A stretch of 44,579 nt of DNA from Arthrobacter sp. Leaf141. GTDB taxonomy: Bacteria; Actinomycetota; Actinomycetes; Actinomycetales; Micrococcaceae. How positions within the stretch are numbered: the first letter of the stretch is position 1; every line of letters begins with the position of its first letter. A program made the translations under genes and the position numbers. Under the pieces are notes generated by a model. That model did no database searches and was not told the DNA's origin. It saw only the letters and a list, made by a program, of their open reading frames with translations. Positions 6,871 to 15,022 of the stretch are shown one piece after another. The stretch covers positions 1 through 44,579 of the forward strand of contig NZ_LMOL01000039.1 of assembly GCF_001424565.1 (NCBI RefSeq). The letters are read 5' to 3'.

Positions 6871-8153
6871 CGGGGGAGGTCTGCCGTGTATTCGGGGACG
6901 AACCGCTGCATGTAGCCGGTGTCGTCCCGGGCGGTCATGTTGGCGTCGAGGTACTGCTGGTGGAGTTCGGCCAGCTTGTCCCGGTCCAGTTCCACGCCCA
7001 GGCCGGTGCCGGTGGGGACGCTCACGCTGCCGTCAACAAAGCGCAGCGCGCCCGGCTTGACCACATCGTTGTGCCCGTTCCACGGGTAGTGGGTATCGCA
7101 GGCGTAGGTCAGGGCGGGCGTGGCGGCGGCAACATGGACCATGGCGGCCAGGCTGATGCCCAGGTGCGAGTTGGAGTGCATGGACAATCCTATGCCGAAG
7201 GTCTGGCAGAGGGTGCCCAGTTCGCGGGTGTGCCGGAGGCCGCCCCAGTAGTGGTGGTCGCCCAGGATGACCTGCACGGAGTCCAGTTCCACGCTGCGCT
7301 TGATGTGGTCGAACGCCACCACGCACATATTGGTGGCCAGCGGCATGGCGGCGGTGGCCGCCACCTCGCCCATGCCCTCCAGCCCGGGGGTGGGGTCTTC
7401 CAGGTACTCGAGCAGGCCCTCGGTTTCCCGGGCCACCCACTGCGAGGTCTCCACGGTCCAGGCGGTGTTGGGGTCCAGCCGCAGCGGCATCTCCGGGAAT
7501 GCTTCCCGCAGAGCCTTGATGGCTTCGATTTCCTGCGCGGGCGGGAACACGCCGCCCTTGAGCTTGATGGATTTGAACCCGTATTCGGCAATCATTTTCT
7601 GCGCCTGCCGGACAATGCCGGCGGGGTCCATGGCCTCACCCCATTCATCGGTGATGGCAGGCCGGCCGTCCAGTGCCGGGTGCTCGGCCCACTTGTAGAA
7701 CAGGTAGGCGCTGAAGGGGACCTCGTCCCGGACGGTTCCGCCCAGCAGTTCGCTGACGGTCCGGCCCGTGGCGTGGCCCTGGATGTCCAGGGCGGCAACC
7801 TCGAACGCCGAGAAGACGGCAGCCTTTTCGAAGGAGGAGAGGCTGGGGTCCAGCGCCCGGGTGATCAGCTGTTCCATCATGGAGGTGTCGAACACGCCGA
7901 GGCCCTTGATGGCGTTGGCGCCCACGGCAAGGTTTTCCAGCCGGCTCTGGCCGCCGGCGCATTCGCCCAGGCCCAGCAGGCCGTTGGCCGTCCTGACCTC
8001 GATGACAACCCGGTGGACCAGGGGCTCGTGGACGCCCACGGCGTTCAACAGCGGCGGGTCGGAGAAGGCGATGGGGGTGATGGTGATGTCGGTGATTTTC
8101 AGGTCCGCCGCGGTGGGGGCGGGCGCGGCGGGAAAAGTGGTGCTGGTTTTCAT
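6864..8153 (-). CDS. gudD: Glucarate dehydratase (enolase superfamily)
   Basis: The 429-residue product dehydrates D-glucarate (and usually L-idarate) to 5-dehydro-4-deoxy-D-glucarate. It shows the enolase-superfamily plan: a capping domain (about 20-150), then a barrel with the KxK catalytic motif SIKLKGG, the metal ligands in LRLDPNTAW and YLEDPTPG, a third ligand region near NMCV, and the catalytic His in SMHSNSHLGIS. Length and motifs fit GudD. It lies downstream of a binding protein and two permeases, and the divergent uronate dehydrogenase would supply the aldarate. The next enzyme, a 5-dehydro-4-deoxyglucarate dehydratase, is not in the window. The unknown gene at 5680 overlaps its end. 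Confidence 0.92.
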   Translation of the reverse strand: MKTSTTFPAAPAPTAADLKITDITITPIAFSDPPLLNAVGVHEPLVHRVVIEVRTANGLLGLGECAGGQSRLENLAVGANAIKGLGVFDTSMMEQLITRALDPSLSSFEKAAVFSAFEVAALDIQGHATGRTVSELLGGTVRDEVPFSAYLFYKWAEHPALDGRPAITDEWGEAMDPAGIVRQAQKMIAEYGFKSIKLKGGVFPPAQEIEAIKALREAFPEMPLRLDPNTAWTVETSQWVARETEGLLEYLEDPTPGLEGMGEVAATAAMPLATNMCVVAFDHIKRSVELDSVQVILGDHHYWGGLRHTRELGTLCQTFGIGLSMHSNSHLGISLAAMVHVAAATPALTYACDTHYPWNGHNDVVKPGALRFVDGSVSVPTGTGLGVELDRDKLAELHQQYLDANMTARDDTGYMQRFVPEYTADLPRW

Positions 8154-8192
8154 GGAACTACTTTCGTGGGAGGGGCGGGCGGCCGGGCGGTC

Positions 8193-9110
8193 CTAGCCCT
8201 TGGTGGCGCCCGAGGTGATGCCCCGGATCATGGAGCGCTGCAGGAAGAGGTACACCAGCAGGCTGGGGATCATGGCCATAACGGCGCCGGCCAGCAGGAC
8301 GCCCGGGCCAACGGTGGTGTCGTTGCGGAGGACGGAAAGCGCCACGGTCAGGGTGTAGTCGCTGGGATCGTTGGCGGCGATGAGGGGAAGCAGGTACTGG
8401 TCCCACACCATCATGAAGCCGAAGATCCCGATGACGCCCAGGGCCGGCTTGCACAGCGGCAGGATCATGGTGAACAGCATGCGGAACTCGCCCACGCCGT
8501 CCAGGCGCGCTGCCTCCTCAATCTCCGGCGGGATCTCCTTCATGAACTCGGTCATGATGAAGATGGCGAAACCCCAGATGCCCACCGGCAGGATGACGGC
8601 CAGGACGGTGCCGCGCAGGCTGATGCCCAGCAGCGGGAGGTCACCGAGCACCAGGGACAGCGGGATGCCGATCACTTCCTCCGGCAGCATCATGGTCAGC
8701 AGGACCAGCAGCATTACCAGGGCCTGGCCGCGGAACTTCCGCCGGCTCAGGCTGTAGGCGGCGAACACGGACACGGTCATCTGGAGCAGCAGCCCGCCGC
8801 CGGCAACAACCAGGGAGTTGAGCAGGTAGCCCCACAGTCCCTGCTGCGCCGCAGCTTCGAAGTTGGCCAGGGTGAACGTTTTGGGCAGCAGCGTGATCTC
8901 GGTGGGGCTGGTGTTCCGGTCGAAGGCGCCGGAGATGATCGCGGCGAACGGCAGCGCGAAGATGCAGAACACCAGGATGCAGAGCAGGACGCGCAGCACC
9001 ATGTTGGTGCTGAAGCCGGGGGACCAGCCAAGGGCGGAATCAAAACGGGAGGACGACGACGGCCGGCTGCCCTGCGGCTTGGGTCGGGTTTTTGTGCTGG
9101 ACCGGTTCAT
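8193..9110 (-). CDS. ABC sugar transporter permease (MalG type)
   Basis: The 305-residue product has six predicted membrane helices after a Ser/Arg-rich cytoplasmic start. The EAA loop EEAARLDGVGEFRMLFTMIL sits in the fourth cytoplasmic region, where the ATPase docks. This is the MalG half of a carbohydrate ABC importer (CUT1 type). Its ATG overlaps the stop of the MalF-type gene by 4 nt. From its neighbours the substrate is probably a hexuronate, aldarate or an oligosaccharide containing one. No ATPase gene is present in the operon. Confidence 0.9.
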   Translation of the reverse strand: MNRSSTKTRPKPQGSRPSSSSRFDSALGWSPGFSTNMVLRVLLCILVFCIFALPFAAIISGAFDRNTSPTEITLLPKTFTLANFEAAAQQGLWGYLLNSLVVAGGGLLLQMTVSVFAAYSLSRRKFRGQALVMLLVLLTMMLPEEVIGIPLSLVLGDLPLLGISLRGTVLAVILPVGIWGFAIFIMTEFMKEIPPEIEEAARLDGVGEFRMLFTMILPLCKPALGVIGIFGFMMVWDQYLLPLIAANDPSDYTLTVALSVLRNDTTVGPGVLLAGAVMAMIPSLLVYLFLQRSMIRGITSGATKG

Positions 9111-10054
9111 CGTTGTGCCTTCCTTCGGGCCAGGAGTTGGGTGCCCACGGTGAGCAGCAGCGTGACCACCAGCAGCAGGACCGCTGCGGCGGAGGCAACG
9201 CCGATGTCGTTCCGCTGGAAACCCAGCGAGTACATCCGGGTCATCCAGACTTCGGTGGATCCGGCCGGACCGCCGCCGGTCAGCACGTATACCTCGGTGA
9301 AGCTGCGGAGGCTGCGGATGGCCGCCAGCGTCAGCACAATCACGATCGAGGGGCGCAGCGCCGGCAGGGTGATGTAGCGCAGCCGCTGCCAGATGGTGGC
9401 ACCGTCCACACCCGCTGATTCGTAGAGCGTCCTGTCAATTCCGGTCAGGCCGGCCAGGATGATCACCATGTTGTACGGGGCGCCGCTCCAGATGCCTACG
9501 ACGGCGATGGACCAGAGGGCGGTGTCTGTTCCGTTCAGGAACTGCAGCGGTTCCAGGCCCACCCAGCCGAGGATGGTATTCAGGGGTCCGTCGGCGGTGG
9601 GGAAGTAGAGGATCCGCCAGATTTCACCGACCACGGCGAGCGCGGTGACCACCGGCAGGAAGATCGCGGTGCGCAGGACCCACAGGGACCGTGCCTGGCC
9701 CTCCAGCAGGAGGGCCAGGCCGAAGCCCACCACCAGGGCGCCCAGGGTCTGGGCGAGGCCCAGGACCACCGTGTGGCCCAGGGCGTCCATAAAACGGACA
9801 TCCGTGAGGACGTTGACGTAGTTGTCGAAGCCAACAAAAACGTCGCCGAGGAACGGCTGGACCTTGAACAGGCTCAGCCGGACCCCTTCGAACATCGGGA
9901 TGAACTTGAAGTACAGGCCCAGGATGGCCGCCGGCAGCAGGAACAGCCAGATAGCCAGCATCTGCTTGCGGTTGCCCCGCCGCCGGACCGGCAGCTGCTT
10001 GCCGCCTTTGGTTGCTGCCCGCGTTTCCGCAGGCCTCGTTGGGGTTACTGTCAT
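9107..10054 (-). CDS. ABC sugar transporter permease (MalF type)
   Basis: The 315-residue product has a basic N-terminus and six predicted membrane helices, with an EAA-type loop (YESAGVDGATIWQRLRYITL) near residue 215. FDNYVNVL and FTEVYVLTGGGP are typical of CUT1 permeases of the MalF/UgpA group. It pairs with the MalG-type gene and follows the binding protein with 4-nt overlaps at both ends, so the three are made as one unit. Confidence 0.9.
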   Translation of the reverse strand: MTVTPTRPAETRAATKGGKQLPVRRRGNRKQMLAIWLFLLPAAILGLYFKFIPMFEGVRLSLFKVQPFLGDVFVGFDNYVNVLTDVRFMDALGHTVVLGLAQTLGALVVGFGLALLLEGQARSLWVLRTAIFLPVVTALAVVGEIWRILYFPTADGPLNTILGWVGLEPLQFLNGTDTALWSIAVVGIWSGAPYNMVIILAGLTGIDRTLYESAGVDGATIWQRLRYITLPALRPSIVIVLTLAAIRSLRSFTEVYVLTGGGPAGSTEVWMTRMYSLGFQRNDIGVASAAAVLLLVVTLLLTVGTQLLARRKAQR

Positions 10055-11382
10055 GATTTGGCGTTCTGGCTCGTCAGCTCGTTGTTGATGGCCGTGTCAA
10101 GATCCTTGAGCCCGGACGTGATGTTGTCGGCGCCGCAGTCGGCAACGATCTTGTTCAGGGACTCGGCCACTGCCTGCTTGACGGGGACAAAGTTGATCGC
10201 GGACGGGAATGCCTTGGAGGAGTTCTTCAGGGCGTCCTGGACCAGGCCCCAGCGGGGATCGTTGTAGACGGTGGCGGCGTCGACGTCTTCGTTCACCGGA
10301 ACGCGGACGATCGGCTGCTTGCCTCCGGTCATACCGGCCTTCTGGCCGTCGGCGGAGACCAGGTAGTTGATGACCTGCTTGGTCTGGTCCGGCTTGCCGT
10401 TGCTGGCGGTGACGTAGATGTTCTCGCCCTCAGCCAGGACGGTGTTGTCCACGGAGCCCTTGGGAGCTTCGATGACCTCGTAGGTGTCCTTGCCCAAAGC
10501 GGTGTCGAACGCGGCCAGGTTGTAGGGGCCGGTAAGGATGATGCCGGTCTTGCCCGTCTGGAAGAAGGGGGTTGCGGTGCTGGTGGCGGCAGTGAGCGCA
10601 CCCGGCTGGGTGTTGCCGGCGCTGCAGAACTGCTGCTTGATCCAGGTGACGCCCTTCTGGGTTTCTGCGCTGGAGGCCGTGGCGGAGAACTTTCCGTCGC
10701 CTTCGTCCTTGAGGTAGGAGCCGCCGTCCTGCCAGATGTAGGAGGAGGCCCACCAGCCCAGGTAACCGCGCTCGGTGGAACCGGGAACCGTCATGCCGTA
10801 GGTGTCCGCCTGGCCGTTGCCGTCCGGATCCTGGGTGGCAAAGGCTTCAGCAAGTGCTGCCAGGTCTTCCTGCGTCTTGGGGACGGGCAGGCCCAGCTTT
10901 TCACGCCAGTCCTTGCGGATGACGGTGATCATGGTCTGGCGGGAGAACGGGACGCCGTAAGTTGCGCCGTCCAGGCCCTTGGCCTCGTCCCACAGGGAAT
11001 CGGCGATCTTGTCATTGCCGTCAACGGAGGACTTGTCCAGCGTTTTGAGGTAGCCCTGCGCCGTGTAGTTGCCCAGTGCGGCGGAGTCGTTGATCACGAT
11101 GTCCGGAAGCTTCTTGGACGCGGCCCGCGTCTGCAGTTGCTGGTCCAGGTCCGGGACGCCCTGGAAGTTGACCTGCACGCCGGTCTTGGCGGTGAAGTCC
11201 TTGAAAAGTGCTGCATAGGTGGTGGCGGCATCGGTACCGGCGCGGGCCCAGACTTCAATGGGCTGGCCGTCATCGGTGGCGGCCGGAGCGGACGAGCCAG
11301 CTCCACAGCCCGTGAGGACTGCGGCTGAAGCAATGGTCAGTGCCACTGCGGCCCGGGAGCGGGAGATCTTCTTCGAATCCAC
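10051..11382 (-). CDS. ABC transporter sugar-binding lipoprotein
   Basis: The 443-residue product has a basic start, a hydrophobic stretch and the lipobox LTGC with Cys26, so it should be lipid-anchored outside the membrane. The rest is an extracellular solute-binding protein of family 1 (QPIEVWARAG, a DIVINDSAALGNY segment, YGVPFSRQTM, GILTGPY-like turn). It would deliver sugar to the two permeases that follow with 4-nt overlaps. It starts with GTG at 11382 behind AAGGAGAA. A perfect 14-bp palindrome lies 13 bp upstream of that start. The substrate is inferred from gudD and the divergent uronate dehydrogenase. Confidence 0.9.
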   Translation of the reverse strand: MDSKKISRSRAAVALTIASAAVLTGCGAGSSAPAATDDGQPIEVWARAGTDAATTYAALFKDFTAKTGVQVNFQGVPDLDQQLQTRAASKKLPDIVINDSAALGNYTAQGYLKTLDKSSVDGNDKIADSLWDEAKGLDGATYGVPFSRQTMITVIRKDWREKLGLPVPKTQEDLAALAEAFATQDPDGNGQADTYGMTVPGSTERGYLGWWASSYIWQDGGSYLKDEGDGKFSATASSAETQKGVTWIKQQFCSAGNTQPGALTAATSTATPFFQTGKTGIILTGPYNLAAFDTALGKDTYEVIEAPKGSVDNTVLAEGENIYVTASNGKPDQTKQVINYLVSADGQKAGMTGGKQPIVRVPVNEDVDAATVYNDPRWGLVQDALKNSSKAFPSAINFVPVKQAVAESLNKIVADCGADNITSGLKDLDTAINNELTSQNAKS

Positions 11383-11395
11383 GCTGGTTCTCCTT

Positions 11396-11409
11396 TTTAC
11401 ATATGTAAA
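11396..11409. promoter_or_regulatory. Perfect palindrome TTTACATATGTAAA, candidate operator
   Basis: This 14-bp palindrome sits between the start codons of the transporter operon (11382) and udh (11483), 13 bp before the former. It is AT-rich in a GC-rich genome and lies where a regulator would control the leftward operon. The IclR-type protein encoded at 12357 is the obvious candidate, but binding is inferred. Confidence 0.5.
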
Positions 11410-11420
11410 TTGCTGTTATC

Positions 11421-11460
11421 CTGTGAAACGTACTTCATGAGAGTATGATCACAATCACAG
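11421..11460. promoter_or_regulatory. Divergent promoter region with CTGTGA/TCACAG arms
   Basis: CTGTGA (11421-11426) and TCACAG (11455-11460) form an inverted repeat, enclosing TACTTCATGAGAGTA (11431-11445), which has TACT/AGTA ends and a TCATGA centre. It lies just before the udh ribosome site GGAGGAA. No confident -35/-10 pair is assigned; a regulatory role is inferred from location. Confidence 0.3.
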
Positions 11461-11482
11461 ACTGTCAACCGTCGGAGGAATC

Positions 11483-12316
11483 TTGTCTGCAGCACCCAAC
11501 CCCCACACCATCGCCCTGACGGGCGGGGCCGGAATGATGGCAACCCTGCTCCGGCCCTACCTTGCAGCCGCAGGCCATACCGTCCGGTTGCTGGACCTGG
11601 CCGAAGCTGACGGGCCTGGCCCGCGGGAGAGCGTGCATGTGGGTTCCGTTTCGGATCCGGACTTTATGCTCGCCGCCCTCGATGGCGTCTCTGCAGTCAT
11701 CCACCTGGGCGGGCTGCACAGGGAGAAGGCGTGGGCGGAACTGGTGGCGACCAACATCACCGGCACCCAGGTGACCCTGGAAGCGGCGAGGCGCAACGGC
11801 GTCGAACGTGTCCTGCTGGCCAGCTCCACCCATGCCGTGGGGTTCCATCCCACGGGCGCTGCGGCCAAGGACGAGGTCCTTGTACCCCGCCCCGACACGT
11901 ACTACGGCGTCAGCAAGGCGGCAGTGGAGGCGCTTGGCAGCCTGTACGCGGATAAGTACGGCATGAAGGTAGTCAGCGCCCGCATCGGCACGGGCGGGGA
12001 AAGGCCCGGCAATGTCCGCACTTTGGGCTCATGGCTCTCGCCCGCTGACTCGTTCCGCCTGGTGGAGGCCACGCTGAATGACCAGGGCGCGCCCGGCCAC
12101 CACGTGGTATGGGCGGTATCAGCAAACAGCCGCGGCTGGGCCAGCCTCGATGCCGGCCGGCGGATCGGATTTGAGCCCCGGGATGATGCCGAGGCTTTCG
12201 CAGCAGATGTGGACACGGCTTCGGAGGACACGTGGGCAGGGCTGCTTGGCGGCTTCTGGGCCAGCGAAGGCCATAGGGTGGGCATGGACAACTACCCGCA
12301 CCTGGCCGCCAAATGA
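11483..12316 (+). CDS. udh: Uronate dehydrogenase-like NAD-dependent SDR
   Basis: The 277-residue product is an extended-type short-chain dehydrogenase with a Rossmann start (IALTGGAGMMATLLRPYL), an LLDLAEAD segment that recognises NAD, HLGG near the cofactor, a Ser-rich LLASSTHAVG and the YYGVSKAAVE catalytic Tyr/Lys pair. Uronate dehydrogenases oxidise D-glucuronate or D-galacturonate to the aldaro-lactone. Opposite gudD, this gives the oxidative uronate route. It starts with TTG at 11483, 3 nt behind GGAGGAA. A general nucleoside-sugar epimerase is the alternative; the short length, the HxxG/SSTHAVG pattern and the neighbours favour Udh. The IclR regulator follows on the same strand. Confidence 0.8.
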   Translation: MSAAPNPHTIALTGGAGMMATLLRPYLAAAGHTVRLLDLAEADGPGPRESVHVGSVSDPDFMLAALDGVSAVIHLGGLHREKAWAELVATNITGTQVTLEAARRNGVERVLLASSTHAVGFHPTGAAAKDEVLVPRPDTYYGVSKAAVEALGSLYADKYGMKVVSARIGTGGERPGNVRTLGSWLSPADSFRLVEATLNDQGAPGHHVVWAVSANSRGWASLDAGRRIGFEPRDDAEAFAADVDTASEDTWAGLLGGFWASEGHRVGMDNYPHLAAK

Positions 12317-12356
12317 CGTGCCGTCGGCCAGGACTGTGGCGGAAGGGGAAGTAGTG

Positions 12357-13166
12357 ATGACACCGCTGGAGACACAGCCCGGCACCACCCAGGGGACGGC
12401 CGGCGACGTCAAGCTGGTCAAGTCTGCCGAGCGCACCATCGCCATCCTGGAGCTGGTGGCCGCCGCGCCCAAGCCGCTCACCACGGCGGAGATTTTCAAG
12501 CTGACCGGCTACCCAAGGTCCAGCCTGCATTGGCTCCTGCTGACCCTGGTGGAACTGAACTGGATTGAGCAGACCGCCGAAGGTGCCTACCGGATCGGCA
12601 CGCACGCGCTGCTGTGCGGGACCGCGTACCTGGACCGGGACCCGGTGATGGAGCACGTTTCGGCAGTGCTGGAAAAGGTCCGCAACGCCACCACCTTCAC
12701 CACCCACTACGCCCGCCTGGACCGGTCCGACGTGATCTACCTCGCCACCCGCCAGGCAGTGGACCGGCGCCGGCTCTCCTCCCGCGTTGGCCGCAAGCTG
12801 CCTGCCCAGGTCACCGCACTGGGGAAGGCCATCCTGGCCGAATACACGGACCCGGAAGTACGCCAGCGGATCGGCGACGGCCCCTACGCCCGGCTCACGC
12901 CCAACACTGTTCCCGACTTTCCGGCGCTGAAGCTGGAACTGGAAGCGTTCCGCAAACAGGGCCATTCCCGCGAGTGGGAACAAAACACGGTGGGCCTCTG
13001 CTGCGTCAGCGTGGTGGTTCCGTACCGGATTCCGGGTACTGATGCCATCAGCTGCTCGATTCCCACGGAGCTGGCGACGGAAGCCGTGCTGGCCGAAACG
13101 GTGGCAACCCTCCACTCGGCCGCGGGCGAGCTGGCCCGAACGCTGCGGGCGGCCGGCATCCGCTAG
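12357..13166 (+). CDS. IclR-family transcriptional regulator
   Basis: The 269-residue product has an N-terminal winged helix (about residues 18-80: KSAERTIAILELV, LTTAEIFKLTGYPRSSLHWL) and a C-terminal IclR effector domain with GRKLPAQVTALGKAILAEY and VGLCCVSVVVPY. IclR proteins respond to small carboxylic acids and sugar acids. It follows udh after 40 nt and presumably controls the divergent uronate/glucarate transport and catabolic genes. The ATG at 12357 is chosen, with a GTG directly before it as an alternative; both follow AAGGGGAAG. The domain fit is clear; the effector is inferred. Confidence 0.88.
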   Translation: MTPLETQPGTTQGTAGDVKLVKSAERTIAILELVAAAPKPLTTAEIFKLTGYPRSSLHWLLLTLVELNWIEQTAEGAYRIGTHALLCGTAYLDRDPVMEHVSAVLEKVRNATTFTTHYARLDRSDVIYLATRQAVDRRRLSSRVGRKLPAQVTALGKAILAEYTDPEVRQRIGDGPYARLTPNTVPDFPALKLELEAFRKQGHSREWEQNTVGLCCVSVVVPYRIPGTDAISCSIPTELATEAVLAETVATLHSAAGELARTLRAAGIR

Positions 13167-13258
13167 GCGGCAGGCCGCCGTCGGCAAGGTTTCCCCTTCC
13201 CGTGATACTCAGTAGGCTTACGAAATATCAATAAGCCAACCAAGGGAAAGGCAACACC

Positions 13259-13483
13259 ATGACCGAACAAAACCTTCCGGATGAAGAACTCGAAGTGGTC
13301 CAGGACGATGACGTGATCCTGCCGGAAACACCCGGCGCGACGGCCTCCCTGGAACTTGATCCGGTCAAGGGTGAGCCGGACAGCTACCCCGGCGCTGCGG
13401 AGGACAACCCCGACCGATGGCAGGAAGACCCGCTCCTTCAGGATGAGGCGGCGCCGGTGGCCCCGCCGGCAGAAGAGATCTAG
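13259..13483 (+). CDS. Small acidic hypothetical protein (74 aa)
   Basis: A 74-residue, strongly acidic, Pro-rich product (MTEQNLPDEELEVVQDDDV at the start, PVAPPAEEI at the end) with no Cys, signal peptide or membrane segment. It is probably disordered. Its ATG follows AAGGGAAAGG, and it lies alone between the IclR gene and the permease gene. Conservation cannot be judged here; the function is unknown. Confidence 0.6.
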   Translation: MTEQNLPDEELEVVQDDDVILPETPGATASLELDPVKGEPDSYPGAAEDNPDRWQEDPLLQDEAAPVAPPAEEI

Positions 13484-13582
13484 CTTCCCAGGGCCAGTGC
13501 ATTGCCAAAGCTGCGTCCGGGGGTTCAGAGTGATCTGACCGGCACCCGCCGCCGAACCACGCAGCGCAGCATGGAGGTCACA

Positions 13583-15022
13583 ATGAGCGCGACATCTGAG
13601 GAAGTCTCCCACGCCACCCGGGACAGCGAGCCCGAACTGAAAAGGGTCCTGGGGCCCAAGCTCCTGCTGCTGTTCATCGTGGGGGACATCCTGGGTGCCG
13701 GTGTGTATGCGGTGACCGGCACCATGGCCGGCACGGTGGGCGGCATGGTGTGGCTGCCGTTCCTGCTGGCCTTTGTGGTGGCCACGCTCACCGCCTTCTC
13801 CTACCTGGAACTGGTGACAAAATACCCGCAGGCAGCAGGAGCGGCGCTGTATGCGCACAAGGCCTTCGGCATACACTTCGTCACCTTCCTCGTGGCTTTC
13901 GCCGTGGTCTGTTCCGGCATCACCAGCGCCGCCACCTCCGCCAATGTCCTGGCCCAGAACTTCTTCGGCGGACTGGAGGTCAACGGCTGGCTGGCCAAGC
14001 CCGGGCAGGGCGTGGTCACCGTGGTGGCCCTCATTTTTATGCTGGTCCTGGCCGCCATCAACCTCCGCGGTGTGGGCGAGAGCGTGAAGTTCAACGTGGT
14101 GCTCACCCTGGTGGAGATGCTCGCACTGTGCATCGTCATCGGCGTCGGCTTCTACGTGATGGCCCAGGGAACAGGCAACCCCGAACAGGTCTTCGTCTTT
14201 ACGGACTACCAGGACAAGGGGCTGTTCCTGGCGGTCACGGCCGCAACCTCCATCGCGTTCTTCGCCATGGTGGGCTTCGAGGACTCGGTGAACATGGTGG
14301 AGGAAACCAAGGATCCTGAGAAAATCTTTCCCCGGACCATGCTCACCGGCCTGGGCATCGCCGTCATCCTCTACATGCTGGTGGCCATCTCCGTGGTCAG
14401 CGTGCTTTCACCCACGGAACTGGAAGGGATCCGCGAGGCCGAGGGCGCTGCCCTGCTTGAAGTGGTCCATAAAGGGTCGCCGGACTTCCCGATCGACCGG
14501 ATCTTCCCGTTCCTTGCCGTGTTTGCCGTGGCCAACACGGCCCTGATCAACATGCTGATGGCCAGCCGGCTGATCTACGGCATGGCCCGCCAGCGGGTCC
14601 TGCCGCGCCAGCTCGGCAAGGTCCTGCTGGTCCGCCGGACGCCGTGGGCAGGCATCGCGTTTTCCACCGCCCTGGCCCTGGGCCTCATCATCTACGTCAC
14701 CAGCGATCCCAAGAGCAACATCGTGGCGAACCTGTCCGGAACCACCGCCTTCCTGCTGCTGTGTGTGTTCACGGTGGTCAACGTGGCGTGCCTGATCCTG
14801 CGGCGCAAGCCGGAAGCGGCCGGGACGCACACCTTCCGCTCGCCCGGCCTGCTGCCCCTGGTGGCCGCCCTTCTGTGCGGTTTCCTGGCCGGTCCATGGG
14901 TGGGCCGCAACCCGATCCAGTACCAGATCGCCGGGGGCCTGATGGCCATCGGCGTTGTGCTGTGGCTCATTACCTGGCTGATCAACCGGCGCTCGAACGG
15001 CGGCGATAAGCTGAAGGCATGA
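13583..15022 (+). CDS. APC-superfamily amino acid permease
   Basis: The 479-residue product has about 12 membrane helices. The first contains GDILGAGVYAVTG, the glycine-rich unwound segment that binds substrate in APC transporters. FFAMVGFEDSVNMVEETKDPEK, with its conserved Phe-Glu, is the loop/helix VI signature. It should import an amino acid or related amine by cation symport or exchange; the substrate is not evident. The ATG at 13583 is chosen because an in-frame ATG 12 nt earlier overlaps the GGAGG that serves it. The stop overlaps the selO start by 4 nt, so the two are probably one operon. Confidence 0.9.
   Translation: MSATSEEVSHATRDSEPELKRVLGPKLLLLFIVGDILGAGVYAVTGTMAGTVGGMVWLPFLLAFVVATLTAFSYLELVTKYPQAAGAALYAHKAFGIHFVTFLVAFAVVCSGITSAATSANVLAQNFFGGLEVNGWLAKPGQGVVTVVALIFMLVLAAINLRGVGESVKFNVVLTLVEMLALCIVIGVGFYVMAQGTGNPEQVFVFTDYQDKGLFLAVTAATSIAFFAMVGFEDSVNMVEETKDPEKIFPRTMLTGLGIAVILYMLVAISVVSVLSPTELEGIREAEGAALLEVVHKGSPDFPIDRIFPFLAVFAVANTALINMLMASRLIYGMARQRVLPRQLGKVLLVRRTPWAGIAFSTALALGLIIYVTSDPKSNIVANLSGTTAFLLLCVFTVVNVACLILRRKPEAAGTHTFRSPGLLPLVAALLCGFLAGPWVGRNPIQYQIAGGLMAIGVVLWLITWLINRRSNGGDKLKA

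Noticed and set aside
6849..9377. Long plus-strand open frame of 842 codons opposite gudD and the permease genes
   Set aside because: Composition is Gly/His/Gln-rich low-complexity typical of an antisense frame in high-GC DNA, and the minus-strand genes have clear family motifs and coupled starts.
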